A stretch of DNA of 64,000 bases, from the NCBI GenBank assembly GCA_039583875.1, contig CM077164.1, forward strand, positions 65,379,628-65,443,627, given 5' to 3'. The stretch comes from Platanthera guangdongensis. Lineage: Eukaryota > Streptophyta > Magnoliopsida > Asparagales > Orchidaceae. The first letter of the stretch is position 1. The number at the start of each line of letters is the position of its first letter. Below the pieces are notes generated by a model. It was not told where the DNA came from. It made no database searches and was given only the letters and a program-made list of their open reading frames with translations. A program made the translations under genes and the position numbers. Shown here piece by piece: positions 10,099-21,185 of the stretch.

Positions 10099-11211
10099 TC
10101 ACTTTGCTTGATGACCTCTTGCAGGCCAAGATTGTACACCCGGGGTTGCGCCTGCGAGGCAGAGGAATCCACCACCGCCTTCCCTTTTTTCCGCATAAGA
10201 TGCTCCCGCCTTCTTTTCACTCTTTGGCGGCATCCGACAATCTCGCGCAATATGCCCCATTTGGCCACAATTGAAGCAGATACGAGTGTCTGGCTTGGAG
10301 GTAGCCACTGACGTTGCTCCCATTGCAACTGATGAAGGAGCTTGTCCACTTGTCTTGGACTTCTTGCCCCATCTCTTTTTATAAAATGGTTTCCCCGATC
10401 GGGGTGCCTTCCACTCCGGTTGCGATACAACCAAAGCTCTCTTCCCCTGCACCCTTTTCATATCCTTCTCCAGTACGCTCGCAGTGTCAACCAACGCTTG
10501 GAAACCTTGGTTCACCGAACTTGACACAAGGAACCTCAACTCATCCCTCAGTCCTTCATAGAACCGATTGGTCTTCCTCTGCTCATCCGCAAATATAGAA
10601 CCCGCATACCGCCCCAAGCGAGTAAATTCATGCAGGTATGCGTCAACACTGCCATCACCTTGGGTCAGCCTTTGGAATTCATTTTCCATGGCTATTCGCT
10701 GAGCCGCGGGAAGGTGCTTTGATAGGAAGAGCCGGGAGAATTCTTCCATTGATACTTGGGTTAAAGGACGACCCGCCAAGTGATGCAACTCCATCTCATC
10801 CCACCACAATCGAGCTTCTCCTTCAAGCAATAAGGTAACTAAGGTAACTTTCTGATGCTCCGCCGTTCCAATCGCCGTCATCACTTGCTTGACGCGCGAA
10901 AGCCAATCCTCATCCTGCGTCGGAGTTCGCGCTCCCGAGAACGTAGGTGGATGGAAACTCATAAACCGCGTTAGCTGCTTCTCAGCTGCTCGAGGAGCCA
11001 CATCCACTACAGGTTCAGGCCTTGCCGCCACCTGTTCTGGCATCACAGCCGCTTGTTCCTGCCTAAGTGGCTGTCCTTGGATCATGGTAAATAAAGCCTC
11101 CGCAACTAAACGCACAAGTTCCACAGACGGTGGAGGTGTAGGCACCGCGGCTGGTGCCGTACTTTCATCAGAACGCTGGGGCTCAGACGGCCCAGCTCCA
11201 CTTCGTGTCAC
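10099..11211 (-). CDS. gag: Tekay-1 gag
   Basis: 370 open codons. A Pro/Ala-rich N-terminus is followed by the retrotransposon Gag capsid domain (FHPPTFSGA, EARLWWDEM, FSRLFLSKHLP, EFTRLGRYAGS) at about residues 85-240, then a basic stretch and one intact zinc knuckle CFNCGQMGHIARDC (about residues 310-323). Near 10185 a run of six A's, where sister copies imply five, shifts the frame. The authentic C-terminus continues in the next frame (residues like GKAVVDSSASQAQPRV) to about 10088, where the candidate intron starts. No ATG is in place: the first plausible codon is GTG at 11211, directly after the acceptor-like CCACCTTTAG. Capsid residues are clearly similar to the TR-GAG copies. Confidence 0.9.
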   Translation of the reverse strand: MTRSGAGPSEPQRSDESTAPAAVPTPPPSVELVRLVAEALFTMIQGQPLRQEQAAVMPEQVAARPEPVVDVAPRAAEKQLTRFMSFHPPTFSGARTPTQDEDWLSRVKQVMTAIGTAEHQKVTLVTLLLEGEARLWWDEMELHHLAGRPLTQVSMEEFSRLFLSKHLPAAQRIAMENEFQRLTQGDGSVDAYLHEFTRLGRYAGSIFADEQRKTNRFYEGLRDELRFLVSSSVNQGFQALVDTASVLEKDMKRVQGKRALVVSQPEWKAPRSGKPFYKKRWGKKSKTSGQAPSSVAMGATSVATSKPDTRICFNCGQMGHIARDCRMPPKSEKKAGASYAEKREGGGGFLCLAGATPGVQSWPARGHQAK

Positions 11212-11429
11212 CTAAAGGTGGACAAGACACACACATTAGCAGTCGTAACCAAGCAAACAACAAAAAATAAGAACACACAGGTTCCTCAAACACAACAATT
11301 GCATTCCTATCATGGACATTCAGGAGTTCATTCATAGACTTTGGTTTGCACAAACACGTGCTCGCCACCCCACAAAAGAAGCCGGCCACGACTTCGAGAG
11401 GGAAAGACCAAAACTACCGAGACCAAAAA
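11212..11429 (-). other. Tekay-1 5' leader
   Basis: 218 bases between the 5' LTR and gag. I could not find a match to the initiator-Met primer site next to the LTR; the bases there read TTTTTGGTCTCGGTAG. The gag-proximal end looks like an intron 3' end: a TGCTAAT branch-like site, a pyrimidine-rich run and TTTAG just before gag. Confidence 0.6.
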
Positions 11430-13950
11430 TGTAACAACTCCATCCGTTCATATGATATATTGTAGAAGGTCCGGCCGGGGCCCCACATGATATATCACAA
11501 AACAGGCGGTGAAGGTACATGATGATATCAGAGTCGCGCATCGCACCTATCACAAAGCATTCTAGCGGAAGCCTAGACTACAACTTGAACTCCACCAATG
11601 AATGTCCAACAAATAACACAACCCACGTTGTATATATTTCATCCATAGGAATGTCTTACAAGAGTGCAAAAGATGGCCTTATGGCCTTACACAGCTTTCA
11701 AACAGTGGCCTAAACAGATTGGCGCGCAAGCCAACCACATTAAGAGAAAATATAACAAGCAACAACATCAAAAGCCTTCGAGGGCTAGCAGCAGTAGCAG
11801 CAACAGCAGCAGGAACATCAACCTTTATGCGTCCCGCTAGGCTCTCCAACACCTGTACAGGGACAGTCCACCAAGCGGTGGTAAACAAAAGCAACGGTCA
11901 GCGTTCAGCTGACCAAATTATAACGACCCTACCCCTTTTCTCGGGGCAGCGGTATTCTTCCCTGCAGGCATATCATATCATAAATATGGCAATAAATCAT
12001 CTAATGTGCTTTTACGCACACATCCCACACAACCATTCACCACCCGGCCCAACGGTCCGTGCACTCAGGGCACATTCTTGGTGTTCTGGAAAAACTCTTG
12101 CCCACCACCGTATCAGGGTCATAACCCAACGGTAAATCTCTTGAGCATTTACTCCATAACGTGCAGCTGGAGTTTTATAGTCTTACTACACCGGGATGGC
12201 CCGTAGCCCCCCATTGTGTCATGGTGCGCAGGCCTAAGACTCTTGCTATGCGCTCCAACAGACTGCACCTTTTGGTCTCACGTCGGACGGACATAGCGCA
12301 GGTCAGATCCTCCACCCCCCGTTGCTCAAATCGCCTTGCCTTCTCCGAGTACAGCGTACTCATGGCTATATCAAAGGCGCGGGTCGGTATCACCAATCCT
12401 GTCCTTGGCACACAGCCTGGGTATTTCTCTATACCCATTTTCTTATCACAACAGCGGGTCTTTCCTGGGCATCCCAGTACTTCCTGTTACTCTCTTCACA
12501 GGTGGATACCGCAAAATCACAAATGTCAGGGGTATTTCCTGGCTACCATGCCAGTACTTCCTGTTACTCGCTTCACAGGTGGACACCCTACGACATCAAG
12601 CATCACAAAGGGCCTTTCCTGGTCACACCAATACTTCCTGTGCCTCATCCATAGGTATGACCCAAAACATAACACGGATATTTTCCTGGACTACTACTCC
12701 AGTACTTCCTGCTACTACTTTTCGCAGGCATTACCCGTTTACTCCTTAAACTACAAATTTATCACGGAGTCTTCTCCGGTTCGTATGCAACATCACCAAT
12801 CCAGACCAACCTGTCCAGATGGGCTTCACACAGCATGCCTATTCCGTACTCCAATTCCGGATCTATATGCCAACAAGGGGATGTCATGAATCACCCAAAA
12901 GACTCCCAAAATCAGCTACCTCTTGGTGGGGGAATCACAACTATATGCCAAAAGGAAGCCTTCACATGGCTAGGAAGAAAAGTCGTTACTCTTGACGACC
13001 ACTTCGGTGCCATGACCTCAAAGCTAGCTTGAATGGCTCACAAGAACTTTCCCTCCGTAACGCCGGCTTCGGATCTCTCGTCGGTAAACTACAACACCAC
13101 CAGCAGCAGCCCTTCCTCTTCTTCCTCCTTCTTCCTCTCCCTTTCTCTTTTAAGATGAAGACTAAGGAAAATGAGAATAAGTTCTCAGTTTTCGTCCTTT
13201 AGGCAAAGAGGAAAGAAGCTCCAGCCCTTGGATCCCAGTTGAAGGAACGGACGGCCACAAAACTACCAGAAAATCTGAATTTGACCTGACACGGCATGTG
13301 ACACGCCCGTGTCCCAGGCCATGTGCCTCAAGCGGTGGTCAACCGACTGATCCAAACCAGTAACACGCCCATGGGACATGACCGTGTCATGGGCCGTGTC
13401 ACCCAACACGCCTTCCGACACGCCCGTGTCTGTGGCCGTGTGCCTCGACGAAAAATAATCCCAAACAACCCGAGACTTCACACGGCCTGTGACACGCTCG
13501 TGTCCCAGGCCGTGTGCCCATACACGGCACTCAGACACGGCCTAGCACAAAATTCGTCGCGCTGAGTTCGTCGACCTGATTTGACACGCCCTGTGACACG
13601 CCCGTGTCACAGGCCGTGTTTAACTTCTCGACACTCGACGATCGTCGAGCAAAATTCGTCGAGCACACGACACGACCTGGGACATGCCCGTGTCCTGGGC
13701 CGTGTGACCCCTCTCGACATATCTTCGAGCGAAAAAACATCGACACCCAAGCCGATCGTCGACACGGCCTCGACACGCCCTGAGACACGCCCGTGTCTCA
13801 GGCCGTGTCTACTGTTCGACGACCGTCGACCACAAATTTCGTCGACCTCGCTGCCAAATCTTCGACTCCAGCTTGACATGCCCTGGGACACGCCCGTGTC
13901 CCAGGCCGTGTCACCCAAAAATTTCCTGTTGAAAAATTTGGGCTGTTACA
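11430..13950 (-). repeat. Tekay-1 5' LTR
   Basis: 2521 bases, with TGTAACA-type termini at both ends. It matches 2740-6509 once the nested solo LTR there is removed. The palindrome cluster (GACACGCCCGTGTC variants and CGTCGA) lies at 13286-13912. The right end abuts the target duplication CGTTG. Confidence 0.93.
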
Positions 13951-14414
13951 CGTTGTAAGTGGTCAGCTAATGCTGACCGTTACTTTGTTTCCTGTTTGGT
14001 TTGGATGGCTAATTGCAGGTGTTGCTTCTTGAATTGAAATGAACGGAATGGAAGGATTGCTGCTAAAGGCCCTTGAAGGTCGTGCGAATCGTGGTTGGAT
14101 TTCATGTGTGGCAGGCCTGCGTGCCGATGTACGAAAATGTATTTGTGCAAAGAGAAATCTGTAAGTCCTTAAGTCCAGTGTGTGTGAGTTTTATACATTC
14201 CTGGTTTGGATATATAAATGCGGAGTTTATATAGTAGTGAACATTTTCTGAGTTGAGTTCATGTTAACATAAAATGCTGCGCTAGAATGGATTGAGTTAG
14301 GATGCGAGTAGATTTTGATTTCCACAAGTAATTCCGCCGCTTGTCTGTGACATATGGCGTGGGGCCCCAGCCGGACCCACCATTATATGCCATATGACGA
14401 GTGGGGGCGTTACA
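13951..14414 (+). repeat. LTR 0 of the TR-GAG family, 3' part
   Basis: Continuation of the LTR begun at 986, after the duplicated target bases 13951-13955. It contains the GGTCAGCTAATGCTGACC inverted repeat and the GGGGCCCCAGCCGGACCCAC block. It ends GTTACA at 14414, directly before a primer binding site. Confidence 0.88.
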
Positions 14415-14574
14415 AAGTGGTATGAGAGCCAGGTTTAGATTGTTTGGGAGGATAGAACATAATGGAACTCACGAATGTCCAGTAGGAATGTATTTCAAGC
14501 ACATGTAGTGTGTGTGTGTAGTCAATGTATAATTACCGTTATGACATGGATGCGTAATGGTGTTTTGTACATTG
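14415..14574 (+). other. Unit 0' leader with primer binding site
   Basis: TGGTATGAGAGCC (14418-14430) has one mismatch to the initiator-Met primer site TGGTATCAGAGCC. The untranslated leader of a TR-GAG unit follows and is cut off by the Tekay-2 insertion at 14575. The bases CATTG (14570-14574) would be the target duplication of Tekay-2; its partner is lost. Confidence 0.8.
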
Positions 14575-16840
14575 TGTAACAACCCCATCTGTTCATATCA
14601 TATATACTAGAAGGTCCGGCCGGGGCCCCACAACATATACCACAAAATAAACGATGAAGCTACGAAGTGATACCAGAGTAGCGCAGCGCACCTAACACAT
14701 TGCATTTTAGCGGAAGCCTACAACACTACACTTGAACTCCACTCTTGAATGTCCAACATATAAAAACTCCATATTTTATATATCATTGGAATGTCTTAAA
14801 AAACACATAAAGAGTTGGCCTTATGGCCTTACAGGGTTTACAAACAGTGGCCCAAACATTGGCACACAGGCCGGCCACATCAAAAGAAAACATAACATTT
14901 ACATCCACATTAGCCTTCGAGGGCTAGCAGCGGCAACAACAAAAACAGCGGTATCAACACTTTTTCGTCCCGCTTGGCTCTCTAGCACCTGTACAGGGAC
15001 AATCCACCCAATGGTGGCAAACAAAGGCAACGGTCAACATTCAGCTGACCAAATTATAACGACCCTACCCTTTTTGCGGGGCTGCGGTAACCTTCCCCGC
15101 AGGCATATCATATCACAAGCATGGCTATATATCATAGAATGTGCTTTCACGCACACATGCCATCACAACCGTCAGCCACCCGGCCCAACGGTCCGTGCAC
15201 TCAGGGCACATTCTTGGTGTACTGGCAAATCAGTTGCCCACCACCGTATCAGGGTCACAACCCAACGACAACTCACTTGATCATTTACTCCATGACGTGC
15301 AACCGGAGTTTTATAGTCTTAGTGAACCGGGATTGGCCCGTAGCCCCCCATTGTATCACGACGCGTAGGCCTAAGACTCTTGCTATGCACTCCAATAGAC
15401 CGCACCTTCTGGTCTCATGTCGGACGAACATAACGTCCTCCACCCCCTGTTGCTCAAATCGCCTTGCCATCACCGAGTACGGCGTACTCGCGGCTAAATA
15501 AAGGAGCGGGTAGGTCTCACCGATCCTGTTCTGGCATTCAAGCCTGGGTATTTCTCTTACACCCATTCATATCACAACATCAGCGGGTATTTTCTGGGCA
15601 CACCAGTACTTCCTGCTACTCTCTTCGCAGGTGGACACCGCAAATATCACAAATGTCAGGGGTCTTTCCTGGCTACCATGCCATTACTTCATGTTGCTCT
15701 CTTCACAGGTGGACTCCCTATAGCACAAGCAGCACAAGCATTCTACGGGTATTTTTCGGGACTACCACTCCAGTACTTCCTGCTACTTCCTTTCACAGGT
15801 CCAACCCGTCGACTCCTAAACTACGCGTTTAGCACGGAGTCTTCTCCAGTTCGTATGCAACATCACTAATCCAGACCAACCTGTCCAGATGGGCTTCACA
15901 CAGCATGCCTATTCCGTACTCCATTTCCGGATCTATATGCCAAAAAAGGGGATTCCATGAATCAACCCAAAGACTCCCAAAATCAGCCACCTTTTGGTGG
16001 GGGAATCACATACATATGCCAAAAAGGAAGCCTTCACATGGCTAGGAAGAAAGGTCGTTACCCTTGAAGACCATTTCAGTGCCATGAACGCCTAGCTGGC
16101 TCGAAAGAACCGCAAAAGCTTTGCCTCAGCAACGCCAGCCTCGGATCTCTAGTCGGAATACCACAGCAGCACCGGTGACCAGCCCCTTTCCTCCTCCTCC
16201 TTCTTCCTCTCCCTTTCTCTCACTAGGAATGTAGAAAGAGAAGACCAAATGAAAATTGAGATTTCCCTTCTCATCGACGGCCTTAAGGAAACAGGGAGGC
16301 AGCTCAGCCATTGGATCCTAGCTGAAAGAACGAACGACCACGAATTTGCCACAAAAGCACAATTTTTGCCTGACATGGCCTGTGACACGCCCGTGTCCCA
16401 GGCTGTGTGCCTCAAGCGGCTCTCAACCGACTTATCCAATCCAGTGACACGCCCATGTGACACTCCCGTGTCTCGGGCCGTGTCACCCGACACGCCTTCA
16501 GACATACCCGTGTCTGTTGCCGTGTTCCTCAGGCTGAAAAATCTCAAAATCACCCGAGACTCACACGGCCTGTGACACGCCCGTGTCTCAGGCTGTGTGC
16601 CTATACACGTCACTAGACACGCCCCAGCTCAAACTCATCGAGCTGAGTTTGTCGACCGCACTGACACGCCCGTGTCATAGGCCGTGTCCTAAGCACTCGA
16701 CGATCGTCGACCAAATTTTGTCGACCACTCGTCGACTGTTCCTACCGAACACTCTTCGAACACAGGAACGCCCTGGGACATGCCCGTGTCCCAGGCCTTG
16801 TCACCCCAAAAACTTTCCTGCTGAAAAATGGGCTGTTACA
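14575..16840 (-). repeat. Tekay-2 3' LTR
   Basis: Begins TGTAACAACCCC and ends GGCTGTTACA, 2266 bases. It has the same architecture as the Tekay-1 LTR, with a palindrome cluster at about 16375-16800. Its sequence is clearly diverged from Tekay-1, so it is a different subfamily or an older copy. Confidence 0.9.
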
Positions 16841-16853
16841 ACCCTCCCCTCCT
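16841..16853 (-). other. Tekay-2 polypurine tract
   Basis: AGGAGGGGAGGGT on the minus strand, next to the LTR start. It is followed inward by the conserved CGAGGACGAAATTTC block. Confidence 0.85.
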
Positions 16854-16962
16854 AAAAGAAATTTCGTCCTCGAAATTCGTATACAGGAAGGCAACCAACA
16901 AACAAAAATTTTTTTATAATATGAAACGTTTATGCTACAACAAAATTTTCACTATGCAATCG

Positions 16963-17536
16963 CTACAAAAATAGTTTGGGAAACTCCGCTCGCATTGTCT
17001 GCTCTCGCTCCCATGTAAGCTCCTCACGGCCGTAATTGTCCCATCGGACTTTAACCATCCCGACCGTCTTATTCCGCAACTGTTTCTTGGCTCGATCCTC
17101 GATCTGAATGGGTCTAACCCTCATTGTTAGCCCGTACTCTACCGACACACGATCATCCGTGATCACTTGAGCTGGATCTTTAACGGCCTTCCAAAGCACC
17201 GAGATGTAAAACACATCATGTAGTCCACCCCAGTCTGCCGAAAGAGCTAGCCGATACGCAGCTTCTCCGTTTCGCTCAACCACTTCAAATGGACCCAAAT
17301 ATCTTGGACTCAACTTTTTCAAACGTCGAATCCTGGATACACCTTTCAAGGGTTTGATCTTCAAGTAGACCCAATCGCCTACCGAACTCCATGTTCCGGT
17401 GCTTCGTGTTGTAGTACTTCGCTTGACGATCTTGGGCTATGAGTAGCTTCTCTCGAATAGCATGAATGGTTGAGTTTGCTTCATCGACTTCATTATGTTT
17501 ATAAACGCTAGCTTCACCCGCTTCTACCCAAGCCAA
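16963..17536 (-). pseudogene. pol: Tekay-2 integrase C-terminal and chromodomain-like region
   Basis: Two overlapping open pieces, 17285-17536 and 16963-17364, join by a frameshift near 17370 where Tekay-1 reads through. The first piece starts AWVEAGEASVYK. The second ends with the chromodomain-like segment VKVRWDNYGREELTWE. Homology to the Tekay-1 C-terminus is continuous over about 190 residues. It is not translatable as one protein. Confidence 0.87.
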
Positions 17537-18278
17537 GGGAGTACGTCACCTCCTTCCATATAGAGCTTCATACGGTGCCATCCCGATGCTCGTCTGGTAG
17601 CTGTTATTATAAGCAAACTCCACCATGTAGAGATGATCTTCCCATCTTTTTCCAAAATCTAGGGCGCAGATTCAGAGCATGTCCTCCATCGTTCTGTTGG
17701 TTCGTTCAGTTTGGCCATCCGTTTAGGGATGAAAGGCCGTACTGAAAGTTAACTTCGTGCCCAACAGCTGGTGAACTAGCCTCCAATCCTTTGACGTGAA
17801 TCGCCCATCTCGATCACTCACGATGCTCCGAGGAACACCGTGAAGCCATACAATCTGTTCCACGTACACTTTTGCCAAATTTTCCACCGAATCATCTCGT
17901 CTGTTCGGTAGGAAATGTGCCACTTTTGTCAGCCGATCAACAATCACCCAGATGGAATCGTTCCCTCGCTGATATCTCGACAACCCGTGCACGAAATCCA
18001 TAAAAATATCATAAAAAATTCCACTCTGGAATCGGCAACGACTTCAAATAACCGACCGGTTTCTAGCATTCCGCCTTCACCACAACACAGGTTTGGCATT
18101 TGGCCACATAAAGAGCAACATCTTTCTTTAGCCCTGGCCACCAAAATAGCTTTTTCATATCCTTGAACATCTTTGTGCTCCATGGGTGGATTGAGTACTT
18201 TGTATAATGCGCTTCATACAACAGTTCTTCCCTCAATTTATCCACATTTGAGACGCACAAATGGCCCTCTTTCCGCAA
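17537..18278 (-). pseudogene. pol: Tekay-2 integrase zinc-binding and catalytic core
   Basis: Pieces 18063-18278 (zinc-binding domain, H-X6-H and CQTC) and 17723-18001 (catalytic core with MDFVHGL and VSDRDGRF) are separated by a frameshift near 18015. The core piece ends in a stop (TAA at 17723, just before the QTDGQTERTN part that carries the catalytic Glu in Tekay-1). The catalytic Glu region lies further left in broken frame. Function is lost. Confidence 0.87.
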
Positions 18279-18439
18279 AAGACCTTCATTCCAGGAGAAC
18301 TTCCCTTCTGGCCGCGGAGGAGATCTTCATCCAACTCCATTGCCCGTTGAACTCGGTGCGCAAGGTCACATTGCAACTCCGTCTAGTTCAAACATGCATT
18401 GGCAGTGGCATTTTTGTCAACACAAGAAATCTCTAACAC

Positions 18440-19026
18440 TTACAGCTCCTGGATGAGACGTTCATCATGCCTCTGCAACCAAGCTGCTCTTGCAGGAGTC
18501 CACCGACTCAAGGCATCCGCGACAACATTCCCCTTCCCAGGAGTATAGTGAATCTCAAAGGTGTAGTCCCCGAGGAACCCCAACCACCTTCGTTGTCGCG
18601 TATTCAAGTCCTTCTGCTCCAATATGTACTTTAGGCTCTTGTGATCTGTATAGATTTCCACCTTCACACCATAAAGATAGTGTCGCCACAACTTTAGTGC
18701 AAAGATCACCGCCGCCAACTCAAGATCATGGACGGGATAGTTCCGCTCATGCACTTTCAGCTGGCGTGAGCCATAAGCAATCACCTTTCCATTTTGCAGA
18801 AGCACGCAGCCTAAGCCGCTTCCTGAAGCATCGCTGTAGATTACAAATCCATCGGTACCACATGGCGTTGATAACACAGGCGTCGTGGTCAATCGACTCT
18901 TCAGCTCTTCAAAAGCTCGCGCGCACTCTAGCGACCAAACGAACTTCTGTTCTTTTCGCGTCAACGTGGTTAGCGATAAAGCAATCCGCGAGAAGTTTTC
19001 AACAAATCTTCGGTAGTAGCCTGCTA
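18440..19026 (-). pseudogene. pol: Tekay-2 RT C-terminus and RNase H
   Basis: One open frame carries the RT/RNase H connection ([17 protein letters not shown]) and a full RNase H with [28 protein letters not shown] and VVADALSR. At the position of the Tekay-1 TGA this copy has CGA (NTRQRRW), which shows the ancestral codon. The open frame extends beyond 19026 to 19120, but those last codons come from the adjoining LTR. The 5' part of pol is missing, so this is a fragment. Confidence 0.9.
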
Positions 19027-20171
19027 GTTGTGTACATGTAGAGTTCGAAATCGAGAACGGATATAGACATGATGTGTGAAGCCTACCCGGACAAGTTGGT
19101 CTGGATCGGTGATGTTGCATTGCATAAATGGCTGGAGAAGAATCCGTGCGAATGTTTGTTTTTCGTGTTTTTTACGGGGTAGATTGCAACAAGGAGCCTT
19201 GGGGATTAACTCCAAGGTGCACCCGGAAAACTGGGCAGATGCATGGTTCTGCCAACTTGGTGGCCTGGGAGCCAACTTGAACATAACCGGGTAATGTGAA
19301 GTGTGTAACGAAAACGGGAGTCGGGAGAAGTTTGACATGCGCATATGGCTTAAATTGTCATTGCGATGTGAGCACGGGTTAGACGGAACCGTACCCGTTC
19401 TATGTCTTTCGGTTGGAGCCGTTGGCATAGATGAGGGTCTTCGGCGGTCTATGGCTTAAATTGACGTGACCCATGCCGGGAAGACAAAATGCTCATATGA
19501 TTGGCCGTCAAAGTGGCGGTGGTGAGACCGGGGTGTCTATGGATTAAATTGACGTGACATTGACCGATTCACTGAGAATGTGCCCTGAGTGCACGGGGTG
19601 TGTGGCCGTGGGCCTACGATGTAGTGTTATTACATTACTGCTGGATTATGCTAATAAAGTGCAGGGAAAGAGCATCGCCATCCCGAGTTTGGGGGCGGGA
19701 TCGTTATAATTTGGTCAGCATAGCTGACCGTTGCTTTTGTTTGCCACCGTACGGTGGATTGTTGCTCGCAGGTGCTGCAGGACCGAGCGGTAAATAGCGG
19801 GCTAAAGCCCAAGTTGCTGAGCCGGCCCTCGAAGGCCTAATTTTGAGTGTTTTCTTTTATTCATGTATGGCCGACCTGCGTGCCGAGGTTTGAAATAAAA
19901 CATGTAATTTGAGGAAAATAATTGTAAGGCCATAAGCACAGTACTTGTGTATTTGTACTTTATTCCTTTTGGCTTTGTAGTGGATATTCATGCTGCTGTT
20001 GGGTTCTTTATTATTGCAACTTTTAATTGCTTCCGCTAGAATGCTCTGTGTAGGATGTTGTTATTAGTTGGATGGTTTCCATTGAGTAACCTCCTGGTCT
20101 GTCTGTGGTATATGGCGTCGGGCCCCGGCCGGACCTACTGCTATATGCTATGCGACAGATAGAGGGTGTTA
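19027..20171 (+). repeat. Divergent LTR fragment of the TR-GAG family
   Basis: No gene is seen. Blocks in the same order match the 3' two thirds of LTRs B to E: GTGTGAAGCC...GGAC near 19076, CCCTGAGTGCACG near 19583, GATCGTTATAATTTGGTCAG near 19700, and the GGGGCCCCGGCCGGACC-like block near 20120. It ends GTGTTAAAG instead of GTTACAAAG. The 5' part is missing at the Tekay-2 breakpoint, and the primer site and gag start are missing at the right junction. It represents another subfamily. Confidence 0.72.
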
Positions 20172-20888
20172 AAGTTTTTAGCCAAGTATTTGCCAGTGTC
20201 GCAGCGGATTGCGATGGAAAACGAGTTTCAACGTCTGGTGCAGGGTAAGACTGATATTGATACGTACCTGCAAGAGTTTACCAAACTTGGTCGCTATGCG
20301 GGGTCTACTTTCAGTGAAGAGGCTCGAAAGACGAATCGATTTTATAAGGGACTGCGTGATGAATTGCGATTGGCACTCCCGAGTTCGGTGAATCAAGGCT
20401 TCCAAGCGTTGGTCGATACGGTCAGGACACTGGAGAAAGATTTGAAACGAGTGCAGGATAAAAAGAAGTTGGCAATGGAGAAGCCGGAATTTAAAGTCCC
20501 GCAGTCTCAACAATTGGAGTTTCGGAAATGAGACAAGAAGAAGTTCAGGTCTGCTGAACCAACTTCTTCAACTGTTTCATCGGGCACAACCTATGGACAA
20601 GGACGGGTTGAAACCCGTACATGTTTTAAATGTGAAAAACATGGACATATAGCCCCTAATTGTTGGAGTGGCCCTCCAGGGAGTGAGAAAAGGACGGGTG
20701 AGTCTTATAACGAAAAGGGCAAAGCAGTGGCCGAATCATCTGAATCCCAAACGCAACCTCGATTGCATAATCTGGAAGTGCAAGAGCCGCAAAGCTCAAT
20801 CGGTGAAATACAGCCTCGCGTGTTTAGGTTGGAACTACAAGAGGCTATCAAATGTATTATGAATGAAGATGCGGCTGAGCGGAAATAA
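20172..20888 (+). pseudogene. gag: TR-GAG unit A: gag, 5' truncated
   Basis: Starts abruptly at FLAKYLPVSQRIA (mid-capsid), fused to the preceding LTR fragment; the first 160 residues are missing. The frame is intact to the TAA at 20886 except for a TGA at 20529, where sister copies have CGA (CpG decay). The zinc knuckle CFKCEKHGHIAPNC keeps all CCHC ligands. It ends with the family C-terminus MNEDAAERK. Confidence 0.88.
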
Positions 20889-21185
20889 ATGCCCTATGTG
20901 ATTGTTTTGGTGTACATATTTGTGGTGTATGTTATATCATATGTGAATATGATGTTTGAGCTATCTGGACGTACATATGTTAGCAATATGTATGTGTGTA
21001 TGGTATACAAGTGATGTTTCTTTTGTGCGATGCAGTGGGGAGAGACAAGCTGCGGCCGCTGAGCTCGAACCCGGATCGTTTTGTTAAGGTGATCGTTTGC
21101 TTGTGGTGTAACGAGAAATGCGCATTTGACGGTCTGTAGGTAAGCCAAATTTCGAGGATGAAATTTCTTTGAAGGAGGGGAGGAT
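20889..21185 (+). other. Unit A tail and polypurine tract
   Basis: AT/GT-rich non-coding tail with the AATTTCGAGGATGAAATTTC block and the tract GAAGGAGGGGAGGAT (21171-21185), ending at the LTR start. No gene is seen. Confidence 0.8.

Larger units (their letters stand above)
2740..13950 (-). mobile_element. Tekay-1: near-complete Ty3/gypsy chromovirus
   Basis: Minus-strand LTR retrotransposon of 11.2 kb including a nested solo LTR. In its own direction the order is 5' LTR (13950-11430), leader, gag, protease, RT, RNase H, integrase with chromodomain-like tail, polypurine tract, 3' LTR (6509-2740). Both LTR ends are TGTAACA/TGTTACA-type inverted termini. The 5-bp target duplication is CGTTA (2735-2739) against CGTTG (13951-13955), one mismatch. 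Removing the element restores the LTR 0 sequence seen in sister copies. About 4 differences per 100 bases separate the two LTRs over the part I compared, so insertion is moderately recent. Few lesions are visible: one extra A in gag and one CGA-to-TGA change in RNase H. Confidence 0.93.
14575..19026 (-). mobile_element. Tekay-2: truncated Ty3/gypsy chromovirus
   Basis: Minus-strand element keeping its 3' LTR (14575-16840), polypurine tract, integrase, RNase H and the last part of RT. It breaks off at about 19026 inside the segment homologous to [14 protein letters not shown] of the RT/RNase H connection. Protease, most of RT, gag and the 5' LTR are absent. The right neighbour is an LTR of the plus-strand family, so a deletion or recombination removed the rest. 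It is older or more decayed than Tekay-1, with several stops and frameshifts. Confidence 0.9.

Noticed and set aside
10180..10195. Programmed frameshift at the A6 run in Tekay-1 gag
   Set aside because: The run does not form a canonical slippery heptamer in the gag frame, and sister copies imply one A fewer. A homopolymer indel or sequencing error is simpler.
11400..11430. A primer binding site for Tekay-1 next to its 5' LTR
   Set aside because: The sequence TTTTTGGTCTCGGTAG shows no convincing match to initiator-Met or another tRNA end that I can recognise.
14418..14430. tRNA gene at the TGGTATC-type sites
   Set aside because: Only the 12-13 bases complementary to the tRNA 3' end are present, next to LTR ends. 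They are primer binding sites.
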